Origin: Lutibacter maritimus
GTDB lineage: Bacteria > Bacteroidota > Bacteroidia > Flavobacteriales > Flavobacteriaceae
Assembly (NCBI RefSeq): GCF_900116115.1
Contig: NZ_FOZP01000001.1
Span: 202,071 to 266,070 of the forward strand
Direction: 5' to 3'
DNA: 64,000 nucleotides
Made by a program: the position numbers and the translations under genes. Positions 33,513 through 43,087 of the stretch are shown one piece after another. Below the pieces are notes generated by a model. That model worked only from the letters and a program-made list of their open reading frames with translations, was not told where the DNA came from and made no database searches. Every line of letters begins with the position of its first letter. Within the stretch, counting starts at the first letter, position 1.

Positions 33513-34123
33513 AAATAGAAAAAGCTTCAGGAAAAGCCATTAAATATGCTTGTATGAAATTTCATTATGCAAAAGCTGTACCTCAAATACGTTTGGGATA
33601 TTCAGTTTTTAATGATGCGAATGAATGGTGCGGAGTTGTATTGTTTTCAAATGGGGCAAATCCGCATATTGCATCAGAATTCGGATTGGTACAAGGTCAA
33701 GTTGTAGAATTAGTTCGTGTTGCATTAAATGGTAAACAAAATGCAACATCCCAAGTGTTGGCAGCTACATTACGTCAAATTACAAAAGATGCTCCAGCTG
33801 TAAAAATTATTGTGAGTTATGCAGACCGTAATCAAAACCATATTGGAACAATTTACCAAGCTACTAATTGGTATTATTTAGGCGAATATGCAAATGAAAG
33901 AGGTATTATTTTAAATGGAAAATTAACACATCGTAGATCTATAAATAAAAAATATGGAACTTCAACTTTAAGTGTTTTAAAAGAAAAAGTAGACCCCAAT
34001 GCTGAAATTGTTAAAGGTAAGGCTAAAATAAAATATGTGTTTCCATTAGATAAATGGCAGCGTAAAAAGATAATGAAGATTGCAAAACCCTATCCGAAAA
34101 AGATAGTGGAGGTAGATTTATAA
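33509..34123 (+). CDS. Mom-like DNA modification enzyme (GNAT fold)
   Basis: The 204-residue protein resembles Mu Mom, a GNAT-fold enzyme converting adenine to N6-carbamoylmethyladenine in phage DNA. Hallmarks are FHYAKAVP, the GVVLFSNGANPH segment, VVELVRVALNG, and especially IVSYADRNQNHIGTIYQATNWYYLGEY. The modification protects DNA from many restriction enzymes. Coupling to the ParB-like gene and placement just before the packaging genes fit late modification before packaging. In Mu, expression is tightly controlled because the enzyme is toxic; no control element is obvious here. Confidence 0.75.
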   Translation: MKIEKASGKAIKYACMKFHYAKAVPQIRLGYSVFNDANEWCGVVLFSNGANPHIASEFGLVQGQVVELVRVALNGKQNATSQVLAATLRQITKDAPAVKIIVSYADRNQNHIGTIYQATNWYYLGEYANERGIILNGKLTHRRSINKKYGTSTLSVLKEKVDPNAEIVKGKAKIKYVFPLDKWQRKKIMKIAKPYPKKIVEVDL

Positions 34124-34159
34124 AAAATAATTAAATTAGTCGTCTAATATTTTCAATAG

Positions 34160-34375
34160 ATGAGTGATTTTCAAAATAAGTTTTTAATGTACATAGATTA
34201 CTTAAAAAGAAAATTAAAAAGAAGAAAAGAATCATTTAAAGACCTTCAAGATTTAATTGATAGTGGTTCTGCATCACCAATGGCAAAACAACGCTATTTT
34301 GAAATGAAAGGACGTATTGAAGAGTTAGAAGATGATGTTGATGCTGCTGAAGGATTGCTTAAAAAAGAAGAATAA
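34160..34375 (+). CDS. small coiled-coil protein
   Basis: The 71-residue product is almost entirely helical and charged (YLKRKLKRRKESFKDLQDLI, then RYFEMKGRIEELEDDVDAAEGLL). Small coiled-coil proteins often precede terminase genes, but there is no specific evidence. A 136-bp gap with no open frame follows. Confidence 0.45.
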   Translation: MSDFQNKFLMYIDYLKRKLKRRKESFKDLQDLIDSGSASPMAKQRYFEMKGRIEELEDDVDAAEGLLKKEE

Positions 34376-34511
34376 TTCTTTTTAAAACAATGATTGTAAA
34401 CAATCAATAAATACTTGAAATACAGGTGAAGGAATAATGTCCTATTATTCAATTGCACCCAATCACAATTACGTTTTATTAATTTTTTTAAAGGAATAGA
34501 AATATCTATTA

Positions 34512-35024
34512 ATGCCTGTTCGTAAAAAAAATACAGTCAAAACCACCAAACGAAAAGTTGGTAGGCCAACGCGTTATAAAGCTGAATATGCAACTCAAGC
34601 TTTAAAACTTACAATATTAGGTGCTACAGATATTGAAATGGCTGATTTTTTTGGTGTAGTTGAATCAACTATTAATCTATGGAAACTAAAACATAAAGAA
34701 TTTTCAGAGTCCATAAAAAAGGGAAAAATTGAAGCTGATGCAAATGTAGCTTCATCATTATATAAAAAAGCAATAGGATTTAAACATCCAGATACTAAAG
34801 TATTTCTTCATGATGGAAAACCAGTGAAAGTTCCAGTTGAAAAACATTATGCGCCTGATTCCACAGCAGCAATATTTTGGTTAAAAAATAGACAACCTGA
34901 AAAATGGAGAGATACAAAGAATATTGACCATACCACTGGAGGTGAAAAAATGAATTTAAGTAGAGAAGAACGAGATGCTGAAATCCAGGAATTAATTAAA
35001 AAACACAATGAGTCTGAATCATAA
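34512..35024 (+). CDS. terS: terminase small subunit
   Basis: The 170-residue DNA-recognition subunit of the packaging motor has a basic start, an HTH (YATQALKLTILGATDIEMADFFGVVESTINLWK), and an oligomerisation region (ANVASSLYKKAIGFKHPD). Its C-terminal tail (NRQPEKWRD) is a typical TerS feature. It overlaps the large subunit by 17 bp. Confidence 0.85.
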   Translation: MPVRKKNTVKTTKRKVGRPTRYKAEYATQALKLTILGATDIEMADFFGVVESTINLWKLKHKEFSESIKKGKIEADANVASSLYKKAIGFKHPDTKVFLHDGKPVKVPVEKHYAPDSTAAIFWLKNRQPEKWRDTKNIDHTTGGEKMNLSREERDAEIQELIKKHNESES

Positions 35025-36525
35025 TGAATATGAAAGATTAAAGCATTTATTGTATTTGAATGATGTTGAGGATAGTCGAGATAATTTATTAAAGTTCACA
35101 AAAACAACATTTAAGAAATTCACACCAAAAGAATTTCATATTAAGTTCTATGACATATTAAACAGATTTGCACACAAAGAAATTAAAAATCTGATTACAT
35201 CTATGCCTCCTCAACACGGAAAGAGTGAAGCTGCAACTAGAAGACTATTCGCATTTATTGCTGGATTAAGACCAGATGAAAAGATGGGTTTAATTTGTTA
35301 TGCAGCAACTAAATCTGAAAAATTTGGGAGGGAAATAATGGGAATTATGCGTGAACAGGTATATAAAGACATTTTTCCAAATGTTCAATATCCTGAACGT
35401 GGTTATACAGGTGCTAAAGCAAATACAAATACTGAAAGAGAATCCATAAATTCTTTAGGTTCAATGAAATTTGTAGGTGTTGGTGGTCCATTAACAGGGG
35501 ATGCAATTGATATACTTGCAATGGATGATTTATATAAAGATTGGAAAGAAGCTAATTCACCGATAGTACAAGAAAATGTTTGGGATTGGTATATAGCAGT
35601 TGCAGATTCAAGACTGCATAATGACTCCCAACAGCTCATCACATTTACGCGTTGGAGTGATAATGATTTAATTGCAAAACTAATTTCATTAGGATTGGTT
35701 GTTTTATATGACGGTTCTGAAGATTTAGATACAGTAATTGCTAACTTAAGAGATGACCAATTTTTAATGATAAACTTTCCAGCTTTAAAGGTTGGAGAAC
35801 CAACTGAATTAGATCCAAGAAAACCAGGAGAGGCATTATGGGAAGAAAAACATTCTAAAAAAAAGTTAGAAAGTACACGAGATAAAGATCCTGATAAATT
35901 TGAATGTTTACATCAAGGAAATCCAGTGAATAAAAAAGGATTGTTGTATCGAAAATTCAAAACATATACAGAATTACCAGAATTAAAGATTATTAAGAAT
36001 TATACAGATACAGCTGATACAGGTAAAGATTATTTATGCTCAATAGTATATGGTATTCCATTAAATAAAATAGATACTCATAAATATATAATTGATGTTT
36101 TATTCACAAATGAAGCGATGGAAGTTACAGAACCACAAACAGCAAAATTGTTGAATGATAACAATGTGAATTTGGCAAAAATTGAAAGTAATAATGGTGG
36201 ACGTGGTTTTGCTAGAAATGTAAAAACTGAAATAAAAAATAGAAAGTATAAAAACACAGCAATTATATGGTTTCATCAAGGGAATAATAAAGAAGCTCGA
36301 ATATTTTCTGAAAGTGCATCTGTTAATAATGAAATTGTAATGCCTGATGATTGGCATATAAGGTGGCCAGATTTTTATCAGCACATTACAACGTATAAAA
36401 AAATATTTAGTGAAAATAAAATTGATGATGGACCTGATACATTAACAGGAATCATTGAAACTGAAGCTGTGAAAAAAGTAACACTAAAAACAGAATTAAG
36501 TAAGGAAGAATTAGGATTATTTTAA
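35008..36525 (+). CDS. terL: terminase large subunit
   Basis: The 505-residue ATPase/nuclease drives DNA packaging. Walker A is SMPPQHGKS (65-73), Walker B IDILAMDDL with acidic pair near 173, and the coupling motif region WIAVADSRLHN/LITFTRW follows. The C-terminal RNase-H-like nuclease begins YTDTADTGKDYL with the first catalytic Asp. The size is normal. Its ATG lies inside terS, and portal follows by 11 bp. Confidence 0.92.
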   Translation: MSLNHNEYERLKHLLYLNDVEDSRDNLLKFTKTTFKKFTPKEFHIKFYDILNRFAHKEIKNLITSMPPQHGKSEAATRRLFAFIAGLRPDEKMGLICYAATKSEKFGREIMGIMREQVYKDIFPNVQYPERGYTGAKANTNTERESINSLGSMKFVGVGGPLTGDAIDILAMDDLYKDWKEANSPIVQENVWDWYIAVADSRLHNDSQQLITFTRWSDNDLIAKLISLGLVVLYDGSEDLDTVIANLRDDQFLMINFPALKVGEPTELDPRKPGEALWEEKHSKKKLESTRDKDPDKFECLHQGNPVNKKGLLYRKFKTYTELPELKIIKNYTDTADTGKDYLCSIVYGIPLNKIDTHKYIIDVLFTNEAMEVTEPQTAKLLNDNNVNLAKIESNNGGRGFARNVKTEIKNRKYKNTAIIWFHQGNNKEARIFSESASVNNEIVMPDDWHIRWPDFYQHITTYKKIFSENKIDDGPDTLTGIIETEAVKKVTLKTELSKEELGLF

Positions 36526-36536
36526 ATGAACATACA

Positions 36537-37904
36537 ATGGTAATAGATTTAATTAAAGAGGGTAAAATAGCTGATGCAATAGAATTATTACAAAAGAATG
36601 CAGTTGGTGATGTTGAAAAATACACAAAAGAATTTAATAATGACCGCACAATAAGAGCTACACAAGTTGGTAAACGTAGTGATAAAGTTACAGCAAAGGA
36701 AGTTATTAAAGTAGCTAAAATACCTATTCCATTTCAGCGAAAAATTGTTAAAAGTGCTGCTTCATTTTTATTTGCTAAACCAGTTAAATTAATTGGAAAA
36801 GAAGTAAATGATAATAATTCAATAATTACCGATTTATGGGATGATTTAAGAATGGATTCTTTACTCCTAAATTTTTGTAAAACTGTGAAATCTGAAACAT
36901 CGGCAGCAATTGTTTTTTTCCCTGTGAAAAAAGAAGGTGAAATTGAAACAAAAATTAAGGCAAGAATTTTAGATAATACTTCGGGTAAGTTATATCCAGA
37001 ATTTGATGCTTTTGGAGATATGATTTCATTTGGTTGGGAATATGAAACAACTGAAAATGATAAAAAAGTAAAGTACTTGTATTTATATACTGCTGAAACA
37101 AATTACATTTTTAGAAATGAAAAAGAATGGTTGTTGGCAAGTGAAAATGGAGAAACAAAAAATGAATTGCAGAAAATTCCTATTGTGTATTTATCTCAAG
37201 AACATCCTGAATGGTGGGAAGTACAAGACTTAATTGATAGGTTTGAAAACACTTTTGCAAGATTTTGTGATACCAACGATTATTTTGCAAATCCTAAATA
37301 CAAAATTAAAGGTTCGGTTGGAACTTATCCAGATAAAGATACAACAGCTATTAAAGTTGATATTGTTGAAACAGAAAATGGAAATGTTGTTTCTGGAGAT
37401 GTTGATATTATTTCTTGGGATAGAGCACCCGAAGCTTTAAAATTAGAGTTTGAAACTTCAGAAAAATTGATTTATGGATTGTCCGATACAGCAAACTTCA
37501 GTACCGAATCTATGAAAGGAATAGGTAATGTAGCCAATTATGCAATGGAGTTAATGTTTTATGGATCTATTTTAAAAGCTAAATGGGATGAAGGAGATTA
37601 CCAGGTTGTTATTAGTAGGATAATCAATATTATGAAAGCGAGTGTGAAAGTGTTTGGTTACAACGGTAAAAAAATAGATTTAGAAGAAAATGATTTCAAT
37701 GTGCAATTTCAATCTGTTTTGCCTAAAAACTTAAAGGAAATTATGGAAATTTTATCTGAAGCAACTGGAGGTAAAGCTACAATGAGTCAAGCAACAGCTG
37801 TTGCAAATAATCCATTGGTTGAAGATAATGAAGAAGAATTGGAAACAATTCAAGAAGAAGAAACCAATGCTAAAAAAGTGGAACTAGGCTCAACGGTTAT
37901 ATAA
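36537..37904 (+). CDS. portal protein (SPP1 gp6-like)
   Basis: This 455-residue protein forms the dodecameric ring at the capsid vertex through which DNA passes. It has the SPP1-gp6-like pattern: KIPIPFQRKIVKSAASFLFAKPV near residue 60, a FDAFGDMISFGWEY strand region, IPIVYLSQEHPEWW, and a C-terminal acidic tail. Position directly after terL supports this. The next gene starts at its last base. Confidence 0.88.
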   Translation: MVIDLIKEGKIADAIELLQKNAVGDVEKYTKEFNNDRTIRATQVGKRSDKVTAKEVIKVAKIPIPFQRKIVKSAASFLFAKPVKLIGKEVNDNNSIITDLWDDLRMDSLLLNFCKTVKSETSAAIVFFPVKKEGEIETKIKARILDNTSGKLYPEFDAFGDMISFGWEYETTENDKKVKYLYLYTAETNYIFRNEKEWLLASENGETKNELQKIPIVYLSQEHPEWWEVQDLIDRFENTFARFCDTNDYFANPKYKIKGSVGTYPDKDTTAIKVDIVETENGNVVSGDVDIISWDRAPEALKLEFETSEKLIYGLSDTANFSTESMKGIGNVANYAMELMFYGSILKAKWDEGDYQVVISRIINIMKASVKVFGYNGKKIDLEENDFNVQFQSVLPKNLKEIMEILSEATGGKATMSQATAVANNPLVEDNEEELETIQEEETNAKKVELGSTVI

Positions 37905-38110
37905 TGAAAGAAATTGTATTAGCTTTTTATATCGGTCAAATTGTGTATTTGAAAACCGATTTAGAACAAGAAAAATATTTTGTAACTGGAATTGAAATAA
38001 GACAAACAGGTGTTAAGTATTTTATTTCCAGTAAAGGATATGAAAGTGCTGTGTATGATTTTGAATTAACAAAAGATCAAAACGTATTAGTAAAATTAGG
38101 AATTGATTAA
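37904..38110 (+). CDS. small head-region protein, unknown
   Basis: The 68-residue product overlaps the portal stop by one base. It is beta-rich (FYIGQIVYLKTDLEQEKYFVTGIEI), resembling small KOW/SH3-like barrels. No known function. Confidence 0.45.
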   Translation: MKEIVLAFYIGQIVYLKTDLEQEKYFVTGIEIRQTGVKYFISSKGYESAVYDFELTKDQNVLVKLGID

Positions 38111-38121
38111 AAATAAATATC

Positions 38122-38367
38122 ATGGAAAAAATAAAAGAAATAGAACAATACATTAAAACAAATGGATTTACAAAGAATCAAATAATTCATTCAGATAAAG
38201 AAACTGTTATTATGGTATTAGGCTATACTAATTCTGGACTTAAAAAGTCAATCAGTTTTAATAAAAAAGAAAAAACAATTCAGCAATTATCAGCTGATGG
38301 AAGTTTAACTTTTGATGATTTTATAATAAAAGAAAAATCTAAAATTGCCAACACCCAAAAATCATAA
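38122..38367 (+). CDS. small head-region protein, unknown
   Basis: The 81-residue product (KEIEQYIKTNGFTKNQII, then SISFNKKEKTIQQLSADGSLTFDDF) overlaps the TTG start of the minor head protein by 23 bp. No family is recognised. Confidence 0.45.
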   Translation: MEKIKEIEQYIKTNGFTKNQIIHSDKETVIMVLGYTNSGLKKSISFNKKEKTIQQLSADGSLTFDDFIIKEKSKIANTQKS

Positions 38368-40090
38368 GGAACTTTTAAATCTATTAATTATCCAGGAAAA
38401 CAACCTGAATATATTATATAGCAATATGGCTAATGATTTAGCTTCAATTCTTAGGCAATATAAAGTAACTGATAAATCTGTTTGGTATAAAAATAAAGAT
38501 GTAAAAAGAAAAGTAGATGTTTTAATGAACAAATTCAGAGGTGTGTATTTTAATTATATATCAAATAGTGTTCAGCAATCTTGGGAATTATCTAATAATC
38601 ATACTGATAATTTAATAACGAATTATACTAACGGAATTACAATTCCTGATAATTATCAAAGAAAGTTTTATCAAAGAAATGCAGCAGCTGTTCAATCTTT
38701 TATAAATAGAGGCAAAGAGGGGTTTCGGTTATCTGATAGAGTTTGGAGTTTAACAAATCAAACGCGTGAGCAATTAGAAACTTTTATTTCATCAGGTTTA
38801 ACCGTTGGTCGTCCAGCTTCAAAATTAGCATTGGATTTAAAGCAATTTTTAAAAGAACCTGAAAGAAGGTTTAGAAGATTACGAGATCCAGAAACAGGAA
38901 AATTAATATTAAGCAATCCTGCAAAAAATTATCATCCTGGGCGTGGGGTTTATAGATCATCTTATAAAAATGCACTTAGGCTTTCTCGTAATGAAATTAA
39001 TATTGCTTATAGAACTGCAGACAATTTGCGCCGACAAAATTTACCATTTGTTTTAGGTATTGAAGTTCATTTAAGCAATGCGCATCCGGCTTATGATATT
39101 TGCGATGAATTGCAAGGTGATTATCCTAAAAACTTCAATTTTATTGGATGGCATCCTAATTGTTTGTGTTACTCAAAATCAAAATTATTATCAAAAGAAG
39201 ATTTTGTAAAATATTTGAAAGGAAAGGAAATTTCACAATCAAAATATGTGAAATCAATTCCTATTAATGCAGCACGATATTTAAATAATAATTCTGAACG
39301 TATAAAAGGTTTAACAAACAAACCTCATTTTGTTGCAGAAAATTTTAAAAACACAAAAGCTGGATTTTCTTTAAAAAAAAATATTGGTGTTGATGTGAAA
39401 GTTCCAAAATTGGTTGAAAACAATATGATTACCAATCTTAAAAACTCTGGTGTTCATGTGAATTTTAATGAAACTTCATTAAACGATTTTAATTCCAAAG
39501 CAAAAGGTTTCGATTTGAATACTATGTTTTCATCATTAGAAACGGAACTTCAATTAAATGGAATTTCAAGAATTAGAAAAACTGTTGATTTTAGTAATAG
39601 TGGATTTAATTTTTCATTATCAGGTAGAGATTTTGAAATGACTAGGGAAATTAAATATAAAGATGATTTTAATAGTGTATACCACGCATATTTGAGAGTT
39701 CCAAAAAGCACGCAAGGAAAAGGATTAACTAAAAAAATGTTTCAAACATTATATAAACAATATGAAGCTGGAAATATAAAACAAATTAACGTAACTGCTA
39801 ATATTGATGTGGGTGGCTATGCTTGGGCCAAATATGGTTTTTCAGCTACTAAAAAGAGTGAAGTTTTACATATTATTAATAAATCTCAAAATGAAGCTTT
39901 TAAGCAAATTGCTAAACGAAAAGCAAATTATCATTATAAAAAATATGGAAATGATAAACCTTTTCCAATGATAAGATTTGCAAATATAGAAGGTGGTAAA
40001 AAAGAATTGTTAGGTACTTGGTGGAGTGGCACCATTGATTTGACAAATAAAAAAGAATTAGAATGGTTTTTAAATTATTTATTTCAATAA
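38345..40090 (+). CDS. minor head/morphogenesis protein with C-terminal GNAT-like domain
   Basis: The 581-residue protein has an SPP1 gp7/Mu F-like head-morphogenesis domain in the first 320 residues (RLSRNEINIAYRTADNLRRQ, then a Cys/His-containing DICDELQGDY ... GWHPNCLCYS). The last 200 residues look separate: VYHAYLRVPKSTQGKGLTKKMFQTLY and VGGYAWAKYGF resemble an acetyltransferase (GNAT) core with an acetyl-CoA-binding QGKG loop. Start is taken as TTG 38345; ATG 38426 would shorten it by 27 residues. Effectors fused to minor head proteins can enter the cell with phage DNA. Confidence 0.75.
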   Translation: MPTPKNHKELLNLLIIQENNLNILYSNMANDLASILRQYKVTDKSVWYKNKDVKRKVDVLMNKFRGVYFNYISNSVQQSWELSNNHTDNLITNYTNGITIPDNYQRKFYQRNAAAVQSFINRGKEGFRLSDRVWSLTNQTREQLETFISSGLTVGRPASKLALDLKQFLKEPERRFRRLRDPETGKLILSNPAKNYHPGRGVYRSSYKNALRLSRNEINIAYRTADNLRRQNLPFVLGIEVHLSNAHPAYDICDELQGDYPKNFNFIGWHPNCLCYSKSKLLSKEDFVKYLKGKEISQSKYVKSIPINAARYLNNNSERIKGLTNKPHFVAENFKNTKAGFSLKKNIGVDVKVPKLVENNMITNLKNSGVHVNFNETSLNDFNSKAKGFDLNTMFSSLETELQLNGISRIRKTVDFSNSGFNFSLSGRDFEMTREIKYKDDFNSVYHAYLRVPKSTQGKGLTKKMFQTLYKQYEAGNIKQINVTANIDVGGYAWAKYGFSATKKSEVLHIINKSQNEAFKQIAKRKANYHYKKYGNDKPFPMIRFANIEGGKKELLGTWWSGTIDLTNKKELEWFLNYLFQ

Positions 40091-40276
40091 TTTTTCCCAT
40101 TTAGAACGATACTTATTGTATTGTTCAATGGTTACATTATAATCTTTTAATAATACTTCAAGGGTGTCATACCCTTCATTTAATTCATCAACAACACAAG
40201 AAACACGATGTGATATTTCTGTTTCAGAATCAATACTGAATTCAGAGTGCATTTTGGTTGTAAGTTCTTCTTTCAT
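40079..40276 (-). CDS. small leftward protein inside head module
   Basis: ATG 40276 (MKEELTTKM) gives 65 residues; the longer frame to 40309 would run into the next gene. It is helical and acidic, ending LKDYNVTIEQYNKYRSKWEKLLK. It is convergent with the minor head gene, overlapping its end by 12 bp. Leftward genes among late genes are often expressed in the lysogen. Function is unknown. Confidence 0.45.
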   Translation of the reverse strand: MKEELTTKMHSEFSIDSETEISHRVSCVVDELNEGYDTLEVLLKDYNVTIEQYNKYRSKWEKLLK

Positions 40277-40296
40277 AATAACAAAATTAGTAAAAA

Positions 40297-40635
40297 ATGA
40301 GCAAAACAAGAAATATAATAGCTGATGCAGAAAAGTACATCAATAAACATAATGTGCCTTGTACTGTTGAAGAATTATTTATTGAATTTGAACGTAAGTA
40401 TAGATTGCATATTGAATTTGAAGCATATTTAAAACAAGAAAATATTAACTCCAAGTTAGAGAAAATGAGAAGAGATAAAAGATTATTAGAAAAAAGAAAG
40501 CTATTTGCTGAATGGTATTTTGTTAAAAACCAAGCAACCCAATCTGTAAAAAAATCATTCATAAATATTTCAGAAATGGTATTTGCATCAACAAAAACTG
40601 TTCAAAATGACATATTAAAGGAAACTACTGATTAA
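40297..40635 (+). CDS. small protein with possible HTH, head region
   Basis: The 112-residue product is helical and basic, with a C-terminal segment (ATQSVKKSFINISEMVFASTKTVQNDI) resembling a helix-turn-helix. It is divergent from the small leftward gene at 40276 with 20 bp between starts, so it could regulate that gene. That is inference only. Confidence 0.5.
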   Translation: MSKTRNIIADAEKYINKHNVPCTVEELFIEFERKYRLHIEFEAYLKQENINSKLEKMRRDKRLLEKRKLFAEWYFVKNQATQSVKKSFINISEMVFASTKTVQNDILKETTD

Positions 40636-40715
40636 ACAATGTTTAAATATTCTTAATTATTGATGCTCGAAGTATTTTTATTGTCAATAATAATTTTAAT
40701 CAATAATTAAATTTT

Positions 40716-41405
40716 ATGCTAAAAGAGAAACTCAAACTGGCACTCAAAGCAGCAGGGCTATCGGAGGAGCTTGCAGAAACAATTAACATTACATCAGAAG
40801 CGCAAATTGAGGGAATTATAATTGGTTTACAATCAACTCAATCTAATGATGGTGAAATAGACTTTAATACTGTGTTGGGGTCTCCTAAATTTTCTGAATT
40901 TATTACTAAAACTGGATTTGACAATGTGCTTAAATTATCAAAAAGTTTACAAAGTGAACATGATAAAAAAGTAACAGCTGGCATTAAAACATTCCAGGAA
41001 AAGTATTTCAAAAAAATAAATGGAGAAGACAACGATGATGATGATCCTACAAAAATGAAAAATGAAAACAATGACACGCCAGCTTGGGCAAAAGCTTTAA
41101 TGGATGATGTTAAAGAATTGAAAAATTCTAAAACAAAATCAACAAAATTAGAACAAGCAACAACTGTTATTAATGCTTCAAAAGTTTTACCAGATACACT
41201 TAAAAAGGAATGGATAAACAGGTTTAATTTGGAGAGTGAAACATCATTTGATGAACAGTTAAAAGGATTAGAAACGGAATATACTAACATTCACAAAACT
41301 ATTTTGGGAGACGTTAAAATTCCAGGTTTACCACAAGGTGGTAATCCACCAACAGGTGAAGCTTCAGATGAAGAAATTGCTGCAATTGCAGATAATTTAA
41401 TCTAA
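40716..41405 (+). CDS. capsid scaffolding protein
   Basis: The 229-residue, highly charged, helical protein precedes decoration and capsid genes. An early helix (KLALKAAGLSEELAETINI), a DNDDDDPTKMKNE acidic stretch, a coiled region, and a Pro/Gly tail (GLPQGGNPPTGE) are typical of scaffolds, which guide capsid assembly and then leave. Assignment rests on composition and position. Confidence 0.65.
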   Translation: MLKEKLKLALKAAGLSEELAETINITSEAQIEGIIIGLQSTQSNDGEIDFNTVLGSPKFSEFITKTGFDNVLKLSKSLQSEHDKKVTAGIKTFQEKYFKKINGEDNDDDDPTKMKNENNDTPAWAKALMDDVKELKNSKTKSTKLEQATTVINASKVLPDTLKKEWINRFNLESETSFDEQLKGLETEYTNIHKTILGDVKIPGLPQGGNPPTGEASDEEIAAIADNLI

Positions 41406-41415
41406 AAAAAGCAAA

Positions 41416-41784
41416 ATGGCTACAGTAAATTTAACAAGCAAAAACAATGTTGATACTACAAATGATTCTGTAGTAATCGTAAATCATTTAGAAGGTATTG
41501 CTGGTGGTAGAACATTAGATGTTACAGGCTTTGCTGATGCAGAAATATCAGCAGGTCACGTAATTATCAAAGAAACTGCAACTGGCGAGTACAAACCACT
41601 TCCAACAAGTGGAACATTGCCAGAAGGTCATACTTATGCAGGTATTTTAGTTGCTTCTATAGAAACAGCTAAAGCAATGGCCGCAATTATGGTAAGAGGA
41701 ACAGTAAATGAAGCTTATGCAAAGTATGCAATTCCTGCAGGTGCAAAAACAGCTTTAAGTTTAATCAGATTCATAAACGAATAA
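41416..41784 (+). CDS. head decoration protein
   Basis: The 122-residue, beta-rich, low-Cys product lies between scaffold and capsid genes, the classic place of a lambda-gpD-like decoration protein. It contains EGIAGGRTLDVTGFADAEISAGHVIIKE and TYAGILVASIETAKAMAAIMVRG, repeating strand-turn units. It would bind the outside of the expanded capsid. Confidence 0.6.
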   Translation: MATVNLTSKNNVDTTNDSVVIVNHLEGIAGGRTLDVTGFADAEISAGHVIIKETATGEYKPLPTSGTLPEGHTYAGILVASIETAKAMAAIMVRGTVNEAYAKYAIPAGAKTALSLIRFINE

Positions 41785-41788
41785 GAAT

Positions 41789-43087
41789 ATGGAAGCTTCA
41801 ATTTTTAAAGATATAATTGGAAAAATATTTCCAAAATTAGCAAAGAAAATTACCGAAAAGGTAAATGACAAAGAAGGTGAAATTCAATACGAACATAAAA
41901 AGTATTTAAAAAAGGATTTTTCACCTGATATGAAATTCGAAAGCTTGTCATCAAACACAAGCATTGTTGCAGCAGATGTTGTAACATTGGATTCAGAATT
42001 AACCTTAAAGAAAAGAGGTTCTTATGCATCAGCAACTGGAGAAATTCCTAAAATTGGTATGATAAAAGCATTAAATGAAAGTATGTTGCAAGCCTTGAAA
42101 AATCTTACTGCCAGAGGAAAGAAAGAAGCCGAAATTGCACAGAAATTATTTAAAGATGCTGTTGATAGCGTAAAAGGTGTTCAAGAACGTTTAGATATGA
42201 TGTTTTTACAAGCATTATCTACTGGTGTAACATTGGTTGATGAAAATACAAATACTGGCGAAGGTATTAGAATTGATTTTGGTATTCCAGAAGAAAATCA
42301 ACTTGGTGCTATAACAAAAGTATGGACCGATGCAGACGCAACTCCTATTGATGATATTGAAAATGTAATTTCAAAAGCTCGTTCAAATGGACATATTTTA
42401 AAATATATGTTTATTGATAAGGTAACGTATAATGCATTTAAATTGAATGCACAGGTTAAGGCTGCTTTTGCAGGTTTAATGAAAATAAATGTAGATTATA
42501 TTTTTAGAGTTACCAATGAAGAATTACAGAATTACTTAATTCAAGAACATGGGTTGCAATTAATTGTTATCAATAAAGTATGCCAAATTGAAAAAGGTGG
42601 AAAAAAAGTTGCTGTTGAACCTTGGGAAAAAGGAATGGTTACATTTACAACTACTACAGATTTAGGAACTTTAACTTATGGTGAACTTGCTGAAGTGGAT
42701 CATCCAGTTGCTGGAGTTGAATATAGTGTTGTTGATGATTTTATTTTAGTTTCTATGTTTAGAACTAACAATCCATTGAAAGAAAATACAAGTGTTCAAG
42801 CATTGGCAATTCCAGTAATTGATAATGTTGATAGTATTTATTTATTAGATACTAATGAAGCAACCGCAAGTGAAGACACTCAAACTGAAGGTGATGCAAA
42901 TTACTTATACAAAACAGTACTTTATACGAAAGCCTCTGTTGTAACTGGTATTAATGCAGCTAGAGTTATTGATGAACAAGTTCCAATGGCGTCAATTTCA
43001 CAATTAGATGCAACTTTAGCTAAGAAAATTAATAGTTTATCTGAAGAAGGAGTTGCATTGTTTGAAGCTGAATTAGTAGCTGTATAA
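41789..43087 (+). CDS. major capsid protein
   Basis: The 432-residue protein is the major head subunit by position (after scaffold and decoration, before connectors) and size. Early residues are charged and helical (EKVNDKEGEIQYEHKKYL). The core shows GAITKVWTDADATPIDDIENVISKAR and the following YMFIDKVTYNAFK helix, typical of HK97-fold P-domain sequences in Bacteroidota phages. Its stop overlaps the connector start by one base. Confidence 0.8.
   Translation: MEASIFKDIIGKIFPKLAKKITEKVNDKEGEIQYEHKKYLKKDFSPDMKFESLSSNTSIVAADVVTLDSELTLKKRGSYASATGEIPKIGMIKALNESMLQALKNLTARGKKEAEIAQKLFKDAVDSVKGVQERLDMMFLQALSTGVTLVDENTNTGEGIRIDFGIPEENQLGAITKVWTDADATPIDDIENVISKARSNGHILKYMFIDKVTYNAFKLNAQVKAAFAGLMKINVDYIFRVTNEELQNYLIQEHGLQLIVINKVCQIEKGGKKVAVEPWEKGMVTFTTTTDLGTLTYGELAEVDHPVAGVEYSVVDDFILVSMFRTNNPLKENTSVQALAIPVIDNVDSIYLLDTNEATASEDTQTEGDANYLYKTVLYTKASVVTGINAARVIDEQVPMASISQLDATLAKKINSLSEEGVALFEAELVAV

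Noticed and set aside
40838-41290. 150-codon leftward open frame within the scaffold gene
   Set aside because: It is a Ser/Phe-rich shadow of an acidic Lys-rich protein; position between portal and capsid genes supports the rightward frame.
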